DNA of 64,000 bases from Halomonas denitrificans. GTDB taxonomy: Bacteria > Pseudomonadota > Gammaproteobacteria > Xanthomonadales > Wenzhouxiangellaceae. Position 1 is the stretch's first letter. Each line of letters opens with the position of its first letter. The position numbers and the translations under genes were made by a program. The notes under the pieces were generated by a model that had not been told where the DNA came from, did no database searches, and was given only the letters and a program-made list of their open reading frames with translations. Shown here piece by piece: positions 39,033 to 47,524 of this stretch. Location of the stretch: NCBI GenBank assembly GCA_019800895.1, contig JAHVKF010000001.1, positions 372,001-436,000 of the forward strand, given 5' to 3'.

Positions 39033-39962
39033 ATGCTGCTGCTTCGACGCCCTCCGCTGGCCGACGACGACCCGCGCGCGACCGCCCTTGCGATCGGCAA
39101 CTTCGACGGCCTGCATCTCGGCCATCGGGCGCTGATCGAACGCGTGATCGCCGCCGGTCCCGATCTGCGGCCCGGCCTGATGTGCTTCGAGCCCCTGCCG
39201 CGCACCTTCTTCGCACCCGACCGGCCCGTCCCCCGGGTGATGAAGCTGCGCGATCGACTCCGCGTCGGACGCGATCTCGGGCTCGAACTGATCGCGCCGC
39301 TGCGCTTCGACGCCGCGTTCTCGTCGCTTTCGCCCGAGGCCTTCGCGGAGGAGATCGTGGCCGATGGCCTGCGCGCCGGGCGGGTAGTGGTCGGCGAGGA
39401 TTTCCGCTTCGGCCACAAGGCGGCCGGCGATGTCGACGCGCTGCGGACCTTCGGCCGGCGCTTCGGCTTCGAGGTCGAGACGGTCGCGGCGGTGGTCGAC
39501 CCGCGGACCGACCGGCGGATTTCCTCCACGTGGTTGCGCGAGGCCCTGGCCGCCGGCGAGTTGGTCACTGCCGAGCGCCTGCTCGGGCGGCCCTACGGAA
39601 TCTCGGGTCGGGTGATCCACGGCAACGAGATCGGTCGGACGCTGGGCTTTCCCACGGCCAATCTCCGCGTCGCCGAACCGCCGGCCCTGAGCGGCGTGTG
39701 CGCGGTCCGGGTCCACGGGGCCGGCCTCGCGGCCCACCCGGCCGTGGCCAGCCTCGGCCAGCGGCCCGTGGTCGGCGGGCGCGACTGGCTGCTGGAGGTC
39801 CACCTGTTCGATTTCGACGGCGACCTGTACGGCAAACACCTGCTGGTCGAGTTCGTCGAGCGGATCCGCCCCGAACTGCCCTTCGACGACCTGGCCGCGA
39901 TGACCGCACGGATGCACGTCGACGCCGAACAGGCCCGCCGCGCCCTCGGCGCGCCGCCCTGA
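39033..39962 (+). CDS. ribF: bifunctional riboflavin kinase/FAD synthetase
   Basis: RibF phosphorylates riboflavin to FMN and adenylates it to FAD. The 309-residue protein has the adenylyltransferase half with AIGNFDGLHLGHRALI at 20-35, and VVGEDFRFGHKAAGD and ISSTWLREAL. The kinase half has GRVIHGNEIGRTLGFPTANL and LLEVHLFDFDGDLYGKHLLVEF. Both halves are complete. The ATG has no Shine-Dalgarno but a TACACT box lies six bases upstream, hinting at a leaderless transcript in addition to read-through from murJ. ileS begins 77 bases later. Confidence 0.97.
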   Translation: MLLLRRPPLADDDPRATALAIGNFDGLHLGHRALIERVIAAGPDLRPGLMCFEPLPRTFFAPDRPVPRVMKLRDRLRVGRDLGLELIAPLRFDAAFSSLSPEAFAEEIVADGLRAGRVVVGEDFRFGHKAAGDVDALRTFGRRFGFEVETVAAVVDPRTDRRISSTWLREALAAGELVTAERLLGRPYGISGRVIHGNEIGRTLGFPTANLRVAEPPALSGVCAVRVHGAGLAAHPAVASLGQRPVVGGRDWLLEVHLFDFDGDLYGKHLLVEFVERIRPELPFDDLAAMTARMHVDAEQARRALGAPP

Positions 39963-40039
39963 CGGGTCGCAAAACCGGCGACAATAGCGGCGACAATACG
40001 AAGCCGAGCCCGGCCCGCCGCCCGAACTCCTGCGAGACC

Positions 40040-42871
40040 ATGGATTACAAAGACACGATCAACCTGCCGAAGACCGACTTCCCGATGAAGGCCTCGCTGG
40101 CCAGCCGCGAGCCGCAGATGCTGGCCGACTGGTACGCCCGCGACCTCTACGGGCACATCCAGCGCGAGACGGCCGACCGGGAACGGACCTTCGTCCTGCA
40201 CGACGGCCCGCCCTACGCCAACGGCGACATCCACATCGGCCACGCGGTCAACAAGATCCTGAAGGACTTCGTGGTCCGATCGGCGCTGTTGTCGGGCTAT
40301 CGCGCGCCCTACGTGCCGGGCTGGGACTGCCACGGCCTGCCGATCGAACTGCAGGTCGAGAAGAAGGCCGGCAAGGTCGGCCAGAAGATCGACGCGCGAT
40401 CGTTCCGCCAGAAGTGCCGCGAGTACGCCGATCGGCAGATCGAGCGCCAGCGCGAGGACTTCAAGCGCCTGGGCGGGCTGGGCGACTGGGACCGCCCCTA
40501 CGCCAGCCGCGACTTCCGCTTCGAGGCCGACATGCTGCGCGCGTTGGCGAAAATCGTCGAACGCGGCCACCTGAAGCGGGGCGTCAAGCCGGTGCACTGG
40601 TGCTTCGACTGCGGCTCGGCGCTGGCCGAGGCCGAGATCGAGTACCAGGACAAGACGTCGACCGCGGTCGATGTCCTGTTCGAAGCGCTCGCGGCCGAGC
40701 GGCTGGCCGAGGCGTTCGGCCTCGCCCCGGATGCACTGGCGGGCGCTTCCTGCGGTGTGGTGATCTGGACCACCACGCCGTGGACCCTCCCGGCCAACCA
40801 GGCCGTTGCCCTGAACGCCGAGCTCGAATACGCGCTGGTCGAAGGCCGTCTCGGCGACGGCCGCACGGTTCGCCTGGTGCTGGCGTCGGACCTGCGCGAC
40901 GCGGTCGTCGATCGCATCGGCCTGGGCGAAGCGAAGGTGCTGGCCACGACCCGCGGCGCGCGGCTGGAGCATCTGCGGCTGCAGCATCCGTTCAACGAGT
41001 ACGACGTCCCGGTGATCCTCGGTGATCACGTCACGACCGAAACCGGAACCGGCGCGGTGCACACGGCACCGGGCCACGGCCAGGAAGATTTCGACATCGG
41101 CCGCCGCTACGACCTTCCGGTGGTCAATCCGGTCGACGCCCGCGGCCTTTTCGTGGCCGACACTCCGCACGTCGGCGGCGAGCACGTGTGGAAGGCCAAC
41201 GATGCGCTGGTCGAACTGCTCACGGCCCGTGGCGCCCTGCTCAAGGTCGAACCCTTCGGGCACAGCTACCCGCACTGCTGGCGACACAAGACGCCCACCG
41301 CGTTCCGGACCACGCCGCAGTGGTTCATCTCGATGGACCAGCAGCACCTGCGACGCGACGCGCTGGCCGCGATCGAGGGCGTGCAGTGGGTTCCCGACTG
41401 GGGGCGCGCTCGGATTCACGGCATGATCGAGAACCGACCGGACTGGTGCATCTCGCGCCAGCGCACCTGGGGCGTTCCGCTGGGACTGTTCATCGACCGG
41501 GAAACCCAGGAACCGCACCCGGATTCCGCCGCGATCCTGGCCCGATTCGCCGACCTGGTCGAGGCCGAAGGCGTCGACGGTTGGTACGAGGACGACATCG
41601 CCGACCGGCTGGGCGTCGACGGTGAACGCTACGAGACCGTGCCCGACATCCTCGACGTGTGGTTCGACTCCGGCGTGACCCACCATTGCGTGCTCGACCA
41701 GCGCGACGAACTCGATCGCCCGGCCGACCTGTACCTCGAGGGGTCCGACCAGCACCGCGGCTGGTTCCAGTCCTCGCTGCTGACGTCGGTCGCGATGCAC
41801 GGCGAAGCGCCCTATCGCGCCGTCCTGACCCACGGATTCACGGTGGACGCGGACGGAAGGAAGATGTCGAAATCACAGGGCAACGTCGTGGCCCCGCAGA
41901 CCGTGATGAACACGCTGGGCGCCGACATCCTGCGGCTGTGGGTGGCCGCCGCCGACTACCGCCAGGAAATGAGCGTCTCCGACGAAATCCTCAAGCGGGT
42001 TGCCGACGCCTATCGGCGGATCCGCAACACCGCCCGCTTCCTGCTCGGCAACCTGGACGGCTTCGATCCCGAGGCCGATGCGCTGCCCATCGACGAGCTG
42101 CTGCCCCTGGACCGCTATGCGGTGGACCTGGCCGCTCGCTTGCAGCAGGACGTGACCGATGCCTACCGCGACTATCGATTCTGGCAGGTGTACCAGCGCG
42201 TCCACCACTTCTGCTCGATCGACATGGGCGCGTTCTACCTCGATGTGATCAAGGACCGGCTCTATACGCTGCCGCGCAAGCACACGGCACGGCGTTCGGC
42301 CCAGACCGCCATGTTGCACGTCCTCGAAGCGCTGACGCGATGGCTGGCGCCGGTCTGCAGCTTCACCGCCGAGGAAATCTGGCAAGCCATGCCGCGACCG
42401 GCCGATGCGCCGCCGCGCGACACGGTAATGCTGGCGACCTGGTACGACGGTCTCGCCACGATGGACGAAGCGACGCGCGAGCGACTGGAGCGCGTACGCG
42501 CGGTGCGCGACGTGGTCGGCCCGCGCCTCGAATCGCTTCGTCGGGACAAGGTCATCGGCTCGTCGCTGGCCGCGGTCGTGCGGCTGGACGCCGACGGCGC
42601 CCTGGCCGAGGACCTCGAGGCGATCGGAGAGGAGTTGCGATTCCTGCTGCTGACCGCCGAGGTCGAACTCGGCCCGGTGGAGAATGCGGACGAGACCGCG
42701 ACGGTCGCCGGCAGCGCGCTCCGCGTCGCGGTGCGCCCCAGCGAGGCGGCGAAGTGCACCCGGTGCTGGCACCTGCGCCCGGACGTCGGCTCCGACGAGA
42801 ACCACCCGGAACTCTGCGGTCGCTGCGTCGAGAACGTGGCCGGCGACGGCGAGCACCGGCGCTGGGGCTGA
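40040..42871 (+). CDS. ileS: isoleucyl-tRNA synthetase
   Basis: IleRS charges tRNA-Ile and edits misactivated valine. The 943-residue class I synthetase has PPYANGDIHIGHAVNK (HIGH at 65-68), GWDCHGLPIE, the editing domain (TTTPWTLPANQAVAL, TAPGHGQEDF), WCISRQRTWGVPLG, LEGSDQHRGWFQSSL, KMSKSQGN near 608 and a C-terminal zinc finger CTRCWHLRPD ... ELCGRC. This is the type with a C-terminal zinc site common in gammaproteobacteria. It is followed after 7 bases by lspA. Confidence 0.98.
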   Translation: MDYKDTINLPKTDFPMKASLASREPQMLADWYARDLYGHIQRETADRERTFVLHDGPPYANGDIHIGHAVNKILKDFVVRSALLSGYRAPYVPGWDCHGLPIELQVEKKAGKVGQKIDARSFRQKCREYADRQIERQREDFKRLGGLGDWDRPYASRDFRFEADMLRALAKIVERGHLKRGVKPVHWCFDCGSALAEAEIEYQDKTSTAVDVLFEALAAERLAEAFGLAPDALAGASCGVVIWTTTPWTLPANQAVALNAELEYALVEGRLGDGRTVRLVLASDLRDAVVDRIGLGEAKVLATTRGARLEHLRLQHPFNEYDVPVILGDHVTTETGTGAVHTAPGHGQEDFDIGRRYDLPVVNPVDARGLFVADTPHVGGEHVWKANDALVELLTARGALLKVEPFGHSYPHCWRHKTPTAFRTTPQWFISMDQQHLRRDALAAIEGVQWVPDWGRARIHGMIENRPDWCISRQRTWGVPLGLFIDRETQEPHPDSAAILARFADLVEAEGVDGWYEDDIADRLGVDGERYETVPDILDVWFDSGVTHHCVLDQRDELDRPADLYLEGSDQHRGWFQSSLLTSVAMHGEAPYRAVLTHGFTVDADGRKMSKSQGNVVAPQTVMNTLGADILRLWVAAADYRQEMSVSDEILKRVADAYRRIRNTARFLLGNLDGFDPEADALPIDELLPLDRYAVDLAARLQQDVTDAYRDYRFWQVYQRVHHFCSIDMGAFYLDVIKDRLYTLPRKHTARRSAQTAMLHVLEALTRWLAPVCSFTAEEIWQAMPRPADAPPRDTVMLATWYDGLATMDEATRERLERVRAVRDVVGPRLESLRRDKVIGSSLAAVVRLDADGALAEDLEAIGEELRFLLLTAEVELGPVENADETATVAGSALRVAVRPSEAAKCTRCWHLRPDVGSDENHPELCGRCVENVAGDGEHRRWG

Positions 42872-42878
42872 GCGGGCC

Positions 42879-43397
42879 ATGGATACCACGCATCCCAGAA
42901 TGACGCTGCCGCGCTACGCCGCGTGGCTGCTCCTGGCCGTGCTGATCGCTGTCCTCGACCTCTGGACCAAGGCACTGGCCACGGCCAACCTCGAGCTGTA
43001 TCGCCCGGTCGAGATCACCGGCTGGCTGAACCTGACGCTGGCCCACAACACCGGTGCGGCCTTCAGTTTCCTGGCCGACGGCGACGGCTGGCAGCGCATC
43101 TTCTTCATTGTCGTGGCGTCGGGAATCTCGCTGTTCCTGCTGGTCTGGTTGTGGCGCATTCCGCTCCAGGGCCGGGCGCTCCCGGCCGCGCTGATGCTGC
43201 TGCTGGGCGGGGCGATCGGAAACCTGGTCGATCGTGTGCGCCTCGGCTACGTGGTCGACTTCATCGATGTCCACTACGGCGGTTGGCACTGGCCGGCGTT
43301 CAATATCGCCGACTCCGCGATCGTCATCGGCATCGCGCTGATGCTGATCGAGAGCCTGCTACCGCCGCGCGGGACGCCGGCACCGGCTGCGGAATGA
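42879..43397 (+). CDS. lspA: lipoprotein signal peptidase II
   Basis: LspA cleaves signal peptides of lipid-modified prolipoproteins at the inner membrane. The 172-residue protein has four membrane spans and the catalytic aspartates in GNLVDRVRLGYVVDF and FNIADSAIVIG, with the conserved AHNTGAAFSFL near 47-57. It follows ileS by seven bases, as in many gammaproteobacteria. The usual next genes fkpB and ispH are absent here; pilC follows. Conserved length and motifs indicate an active enzyme. Confidence 0.97.
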   Translation: MDTTHPRMTLPRYAAWLLLAVLIAVLDLWTKALATANLELYRPVEITGWLNLTLAHNTGAAFSFLADGDGWQRIFFIVVASGISLFLLVWLWRIPLQGRALPAALMLLLGGAIGNLVDRVRLGYVVDFIDVHYGGWHWPAFNIADSAIVIGIALMLIESLLPPRGTPAPAAE

Positions 43398-43538
43398 GCC
43401 GCGGACCGCGTCCCGGCGCAGGCGACCTCCGCTTCCGTTGTCTCGACGGAACCGGATCGGTGGAGCATTTGCAGACCCGGTTCACGTCGTTGAGCCCGAT
43501 GCGTGACCCCGCGCCCGGGCCGCAATCTTGAAAAGACG

Positions 43539-43567
43539 TTGTAATTCGTGCGTATGTGCATGAAAAT
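43539..43567 (+). promoter_or_regulatory. possible sigma70 promoter before pilC
   Basis: In the only AT-rich part of the 215-base lspA-pilC gap, TTGTAA (43539-43544), 17 bases and GAAAAT (43562-43567) match 4 of 6 each. A RpoN site (GG-N10-GC type), common for pilin genes, is not seen. Confidence 0.3.
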
Positions 43568-43612
43568 AGGAAGTTCGGGGGACAAGTCGACCGCGATGAG
43601 AGGAGACGTCTG

Positions 43613-44836
43613 ATGGCAGCAACCACCCGCGACGAGCTGGAGACCTTTGTCTGGGAAGGCAAGGACAAGCGCGGCAAGACCCTGAAGGGCGAACGTCAGT
43701 CGAGAAACCAGACGCTGATCCGTGCCGAACTGCGCAAGCAGGGCATCACGCCCTCGCGGATCCGCAAGAAGCCGAAACCGCTGTTCGGCGGCGCCGGAAA
43801 GCGGATCTCCTCGCGCGATATCGCGATCTTCACGCGCCAGCTCGCCACCATGCTCAATGCAGGTATTCCGCTGGTCCAGGCCTTCGGCATCATCGGTGCC
43901 GCCGCCGAGAACCCGCGGCTGCAGAAGCTGATCGGCACGATCCGCGTCGACGTCGAATCGGGCGCGACGCTGGCCGAGGCGCTGGCCAAGCACCCGGTCT
44001 ACTTCGACGAGCTCTACATCAACCTGGTCAACGCCGGCGAAGGCGCCGGGGTGCTCGACAAGGTCCTCGACGACATCGCCACCTACAAGGAGCGCATCGA
44101 GTCGATCAAGGGCAAGATCAAGAAGGCGCTGTTCTACCCCGCCGCGGTGATTGCCGTTGCCATCATCGTGACTGCGATCCTGCTGATCTTCGTCATCCCG
44201 CAGTTCGAATCCATCTTCGCCAGCTTCGGCGCCGACCTGCCCGCGTTCACCCGGCTGATCGTCACCCTCTCGGAGTCGATGCAGCAACAGGGCTGGCTGT
44301 ACCTGATCATCATCGGCGGCAGTATCGCGGGCATCATCGCGCTGAAGAAGCGCAGCCGTGGCTTCGCCCATTTCATCGACCGGGCGAGCCTGAAGATTCC
44401 GATCATCGGCTCGGTCCTCGAGAAAGCCGCGCTCTCGCGCTTCGCCCGCACCCTGGCAACGACCTTCGCGGCCGGCGTGCCGCTGGTCGATGCATTGAAG
44501 ACCGTCGCCGGCGCAACCGGAAACATCGTCTATGCCGACGCCACGCTGCAGATCCGCGACGACGTCGCGACCGGCCACCAGATGCAGCTCGCGATGCAGC
44601 AGACCGGCCTGTTCCCGCCGATGGTCATCCAGATGACCGCGATCGGCGAGGAAGCGGGTTCGCTGGACCAGATGCTGCTCAAGGTCGCCAACTTCTACGA
44701 GGAAGAGGTCAACAACACGGTCGATGCACTGTCCAGCCTCCTGGAACCTTTCATCATCGTGCTCGTCGGCGGCATCGTCGGAAGCATCGTGGTCGCGATG
44801 TACCTGCCGATCTTCCAGATGGCCGCGGTGATGTAG
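43613..44836 (+). CDS. pilC: type IV pilus inner-membrane platform protein PilC
   Basis: PilC is the polytopic platform on which pilus ATPases act. The 407-residue protein has an N-terminal cytoplasmic domain (FVWEGKDKRGKTLKGER), then two T2SSF repeats: ISSRDIAIFTRQLATMLNAGIPLVQAF near 63-90 with membrane spans at about 175-195 and 220-240, and SRFARTLATTFAAGVPLVDAL plus the terminal membrane helix PFIIVLVGGIVGSIVVAMYLPIF. The start ATG has AGGAG seven bases before, so the shorter form is chosen over one beginning 57 bases upstream. Normally pilB precedes and pilD follows; pilD follows here but pilB does not precede. Confidence 0.96.
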   Translation: MAATTRDELETFVWEGKDKRGKTLKGERQSRNQTLIRAELRKQGITPSRIRKKPKPLFGGAGKRISSRDIAIFTRQLATMLNAGIPLVQAFGIIGAAAENPRLQKLIGTIRVDVESGATLAEALAKHPVYFDELYINLVNAGEGAGVLDKVLDDIATYKERIESIKGKIKKALFYPAAVIAVAIIVTAILLIFVIPQFESIFASFGADLPAFTRLIVTLSESMQQQGWLYLIIIGGSIAGIIALKKRSRGFAHFIDRASLKIPIIGSVLEKAALSRFARTLATTFAAGVPLVDALKTVAGATGNIVYADATLQIRDDVATGHQMQLAMQQTGLFPPMVIQMTAIGEEAGSLDQMLLKVANFYEEEVNNTVDALSSLLEPFIIVLVGGIVGSIVVAMYLPIFQMAAVM

Positions 44837-44958
44837 ACCGCGCGCGACGCGCCGGACGCTTTCGCAGGTCGCGCGGCCTGCGCGCGGCGTGAAGGCGCAC
44901 TGGCGCGAACGGAAGACGGGGGAACCCGACTTCCGAAGATCCACTCGGGGAATTCCAA

Positions 44959-45813
44959 ATGGCCTATCTCGCCGACCTGCACCCGGCCGCCCTGTACGGC
45001 CTGACTCTCGCGCTCGGCCTGCTGGTCGGGAGCTTTCTCAATGTCGTGATCCTGCGTCTTCCGTCCAGGCTGTTCCACGAATGGCGCTGCCAGTGTCGCG
45101 AACTGCTCGAACTGGACGCGGAAGCGAACGACACGCCCGCCGGGATCGCGTCCGGCCGATCGCGCTGCCCGGCCTGCGGCCACGGCATCCGGCCCTACGA
45201 CAACATCCCGGTCATCAGCTGGCTGATCCTGCGCGGCCGCTGCCGCGACTGCGGCGCGGGCATCTCGCCGCGCTACCCGATCGTCGAACTGCTGACCGGG
45301 CTGCTGTCCGTGGCCGTGGTCGCGGCGCTCGGCCCCACTCCAGCCGGCCTGGCCGGCCTGGCGTTCACCTGGGCGCTGATCGCCGGTTCCGGCATCGACC
45401 TCGATCACAAGCTGTTGCCCGACCAGATCACCCTGCCCCTGCTCTGGCTCGGGCTTCTGCTGAATATCGATGGCCTGTTCATCGACCTCGGTTCGGCCGT
45501 GATCGGCGCCGCGGCCGGCTACCTGGTGCTGTGGGCCGTGTTCCACCTCTTCCGGCTGGCGACAGGAAAGGAAGGCATGGGCTACGGCGATTTCAAGCTG
45601 CTCGCCGCCATCGGCGCATGGTTCGGCTGGCAGGTGCTGCCCACGGTGATCCTCCTGGCCTCCGCGGTCGGCGCCGTCATCGGCCTGGTCCTGATCGCGG
45701 TCCGTCGCATGGGCCGAGAAGTCCCGATCGCCTTCGGTCCGTTTCTCGCCGCCGCCGGCTGGCTGGTCCTGGTCTTCGGCGACCGCGTGGTGAATTTCTG
45801 GATGGCATTCTGA
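44959..45813 (+). CDS. pilD: prepilin peptidase/methyltransferase PilD
   Basis: PilD cleaves and N-methylates type IV prepilins and pseudopilins. The 284-residue membrane protein has the N-terminal GLLVGSFLNVVILRLP, four cysteines in CPACGHGIRPYDN and CRDCGAGISPRYP (around 74-115) for the methylase zinc region, and the catalytic aspartates in GSGIDLDHKLLPD near 140-150 and GMGYGDFKLLAAIGAW near 208-223 (GxGDxK signature). About eight membrane segments are predicted by hydrophobicity. It follows pilC by 122 bases and coaE lies next on the opposite strand. Confidence 0.97.
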   Translation: MAYLADLHPAALYGLTLALGLLVGSFLNVVILRLPSRLFHEWRCQCRELLELDAEANDTPAGIASGRSRCPACGHGIRPYDNIPVISWLILRGRCRDCGAGISPRYPIVELLTGLLSVAVVAALGPTPAGLAGLAFTWALIAGSGIDLDHKLLPDQITLPLLWLGLLLNIDGLFIDLGSAVIGAAAGYLVLWAVFHLFRLATGKEGMGYGDFKLLAAIGAWFGWQVLPTVILLASAVGAVIGLVLIAVRRMGREVPIAFGPFLAAAGWLVLVFGDRVVNFWMAF

Positions 45814-45927
45814 GCGGAACCGGAGATCAGGAAAGGGAGCCTTGTGGCACCACAGGTCGTCGCTTTTGGTTGGCCGGAGCCGGCCGGAAACCGACGTCCC
45901 AGGGCGAACACTTCAAAAGCCATTCAT

Positions 45928-45957
45928 CCACAGATGAACGCAGATGAACACGGATTG
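45928..45957. repeat. single family A unit downstream of pilD
   Basis: ccacagatgaacgcagatga and following bases match the GAACGCAGAT unit of the suf-region repeats but here only one arm exists. A second short repeat-like phrase, cgctcaccgctcactgaaac ending in ctgaatcctgaa, lies at 46013-46044; its reverse complement gttcaggattcag is at 61616. This whole 272-base gap (45814-46085) holds no gene. Confidence 0.7.
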
Positions 45958-46085
45958 AAACCCGAAATCCGAGGCACGCAGCCGATCGTTCCTGCTGATC
46001 GCTCAGTACCCACCGCTCACCGCTCACTGAAACCTGAATCCTGAAGCAGGCCCTACCCCTTGCAGCATCAGGGCCCGCCGTCCGG

Positions 46086-46709
46086 TCATTTTCCAAGCGC
46101 CCGGTACTGTCGATCCAGTCGCTCGACTTCTTCGTCCAGCGCGTCCAGCGATCCCGTGTTGTCGATCACGTCGTCGGCGACGGCCAGGCGCTGTTCGCGG
46201 GTGGCCTGGGCCGCCACCGCTGCGCGGGCCTGCTCCACGCCGACCCCATCGCGCGCTGCCAGGCGTTCGAGCTGCAGCGTCTCGGGGACATCGACGACCA
46301 GGACCCGGTCCGCATCCTCGAACAGGCCGGTCTCGACGAGCAGCGGAACGACGAGGACCACGTAGCGGACCTGCGGGTCGGATCCGGCACGTTCGATGGC
46401 CTGGCGGGCGGCCTGCACGATCCGGGGGTGCAGAAGCGATTCCAGTCTGCGACGGGCGTCTGCATCGCCGAAGATGCGTTCGCGAAGCGCGCGACGATCC
46501 AGCGCACCGGTTTCATCGAGAAGTTCGGCACCGAAGGCCTCGACCACGTCGTCGAGTCCCGGGGTGCCCGGGGCGACGACATCGCGGGCGAGAAGGTCCG
46601 TGTCGACGACCGGAACGCCGAGCGCGGCGAAACGGTCGGACACGGCGGTCTTGCCGCTGGCGATACCGCCGGTCAATGCGATCACGCGGGGCGGGACGTC
46701 TCGGGACAC
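46086..46709 (-). CDS. coaE: dephospho-CoA kinase
   Basis: CoaE phosphorylates dephospho-CoA at the ribose 3' position, the last step of CoA synthesis. The 207-residue protein has Walker A ALTGGIASGKTAV at 12-24, DTDLLARDVV near 36-45, LHPRI, and VVLVVPLLVETG, all family-typical. The start is GTG (cac 46707-46709) with AAGGAG six bases before. It is convergent with pilD, the usual neighbour, which supports pilD-coaE linkage typical of gammaproteobacteria, although orientations differ here. Confidence 0.97.
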   Translation of the reverse strand: MSRDVPPRVIALTGGIASGKTAVSDRFAALGVPVVDTDLLARDVVAPGTPGLDDVVEAFGAELLDETGALDRRALRERIFGDADARRRLESLLHPRIVQAARQAIERAGSDPQVRYVVLVVPLLVETGLFEDADRVLVVDVPETLQLERLAARDGVGVEQARAAVAAQATREQRLAVADDVIDNTGSLDALDEEVERLDRQYRALGK

Positions 46710-46766
46710 GGTTCGCTCCTTCGGCCGGAACCGCTCATTGTCCCCGAATCGCGCGCGGAGCGCAGG

Positions 46767-46790
46767 GGCGGCCCGGGCACCCGGGCCGCC
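46767..46790 (-). terminator. strong GC hairpin after the glycine-zipper gene
   Basis: An 11-bp perfect inverted repeat (46767-46777 and 46780-46790) starts 7 bases after the glycine-zipper gene stop. A minimal loop and no T-tract make a Rho-dependent or attenuating role as likely as intrinsic termination. Confidence 0.5.
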
Positions 46791-46796
46791 GCGGGT

Positions 46797-47330
46797 TCAG
46801 CGCAGGGGGCGGACGTCGACCTCGACGTCGATGGAGGGACCGGGGTCGTGATCCATCCGGACGTGGCGGACCCGACCGCCGTAGCGGTAGGCGACGTCGT
46901 AGCCGACCAGTACTTCCCGGGTCTCGTAGTGCACGACGACGTCGCAGCGGCGGACCGGAACCACCCGGCCGTGGTGCCGAGCCAAGTCGCGGCCGACCTC
47001 GTGGCCGACGGCCGCGCCGAGGGCTGCGCCCGCCACGGTCACCGCCCGCTGGCCGCGACCGTCGCCGAAGCGGTTGCCCATTCGATCGCCGATGACGCCG
47101 CCGACGAGCGCACCGGCGATGGCCCCGGCGGCGGGATTCGGCCCGCGGCGCCGGAGTTCCTGCCGGCAGACGTCGCGTTCGACGGGAATCTCTTCGTACG
47201 CGTAAACGGGGTGAACATCGATCACGCGGACCCGCACGACCTCGCCATGCCGGTGCGATGCGTCGGCCGGCGCTGCGGCCAGGGCGGCCGCGAGCAGGGC
47301 GGCGGACAAACCAGCGATTCGGGTGTTCAC
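46797..47330 (-). CDS. exported glycine-zipper (17 kDa surface antigen-like) protein
   Basis: A 177-residue exported protein with signal peptide at 1-24 (GLSAALLAAALAAAPADA) and a central glycine zipper at about 69-108 (AAGAIAGALVGGVIGDRMGN, VAGAALGAAVGHEVGRD) as in the Rickettsia 17 kDa antigen/YMGG families. N- and C-terminal parts form likely beta strands with two Cys (VCRQEL, VRRCDVVVHYE) that may pair. A short His/Arg-rich stretch follows the signal. No lipobox is seen. The start is GTG with AGGAG seven bases upstream. A triple TTCA repeat upstream suggests control by a response regulator. Role in the envelope is inferred. Confidence 0.85.
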   Translation of the reverse strand: MNTRIAGLSAALLAAALAAAPADASHRHGEVVRVRVIDVHPVYAYEEIPVERDVCRQELRRRGPNPAAGAIAGALVGGVIGDRMGNRFGDGRGQRAVTVAGAALGAAVGHEVGRDLARHHGRVVPVRRCDVVVHYETREVLVGYDVAYRYGGRVRHVRMDHDPGPSIDVEVDVRPLR

Positions 47331-47392
47331 GATGGAGCTCCTTCGGCCTCGGGCCGGGTTCGATGACGCGGCGCCAGTCTGCGCCTTCGCGA

Positions 47393-47419
47393 CTGAACTC
47401 CCTCTGAATCCCCCTTGAA
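47393..47419 (-). promoter_or_regulatory. triple TTCA-N6 direct repeat, putative response-regulator site
   Basis: On the minus strand TTCAA-N6-TTCAG-N6-TTCAG repeats at exactly 11-bp intervals (plus-strand ctgaa/ttgaa at 47393, 47404, 47415). It lies 63 bases before the glycine-zipper start and 31 bases upstream of the divergent EF-G-like promoter. The geometry is like the E. coli CreB tag TTCAC-N6-TTCAC. Confidence 0.5.
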
Positions 47420-47449
47420 CCGTCGATGAATCGCCGTGCCGGAGGCGGT

Positions 47450-47478
47450 TTGAGCGCTCCGGACAACCGGAGTACGAT
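47450..47478 (+). promoter_or_regulatory. sigma70-like promoter of the EF-G-like gene
   Basis: TTGAGC (47450-47455), 17 bases and TACGAT (47473-47478) lie 46 bases before the ATG at 47525. Confidence 0.5.
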
Positions 47479-47524
47479 GACCGTCCGTCCATCGATGCGG
47501 TTTACAGCCACGCAGGGAGTCGCC

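Noticed and set aside
45814-46085. Small gene in the pilD-coaE gap
   Set aside because: Open frames there are short and composed of repeat units; no ribosome site or homology.
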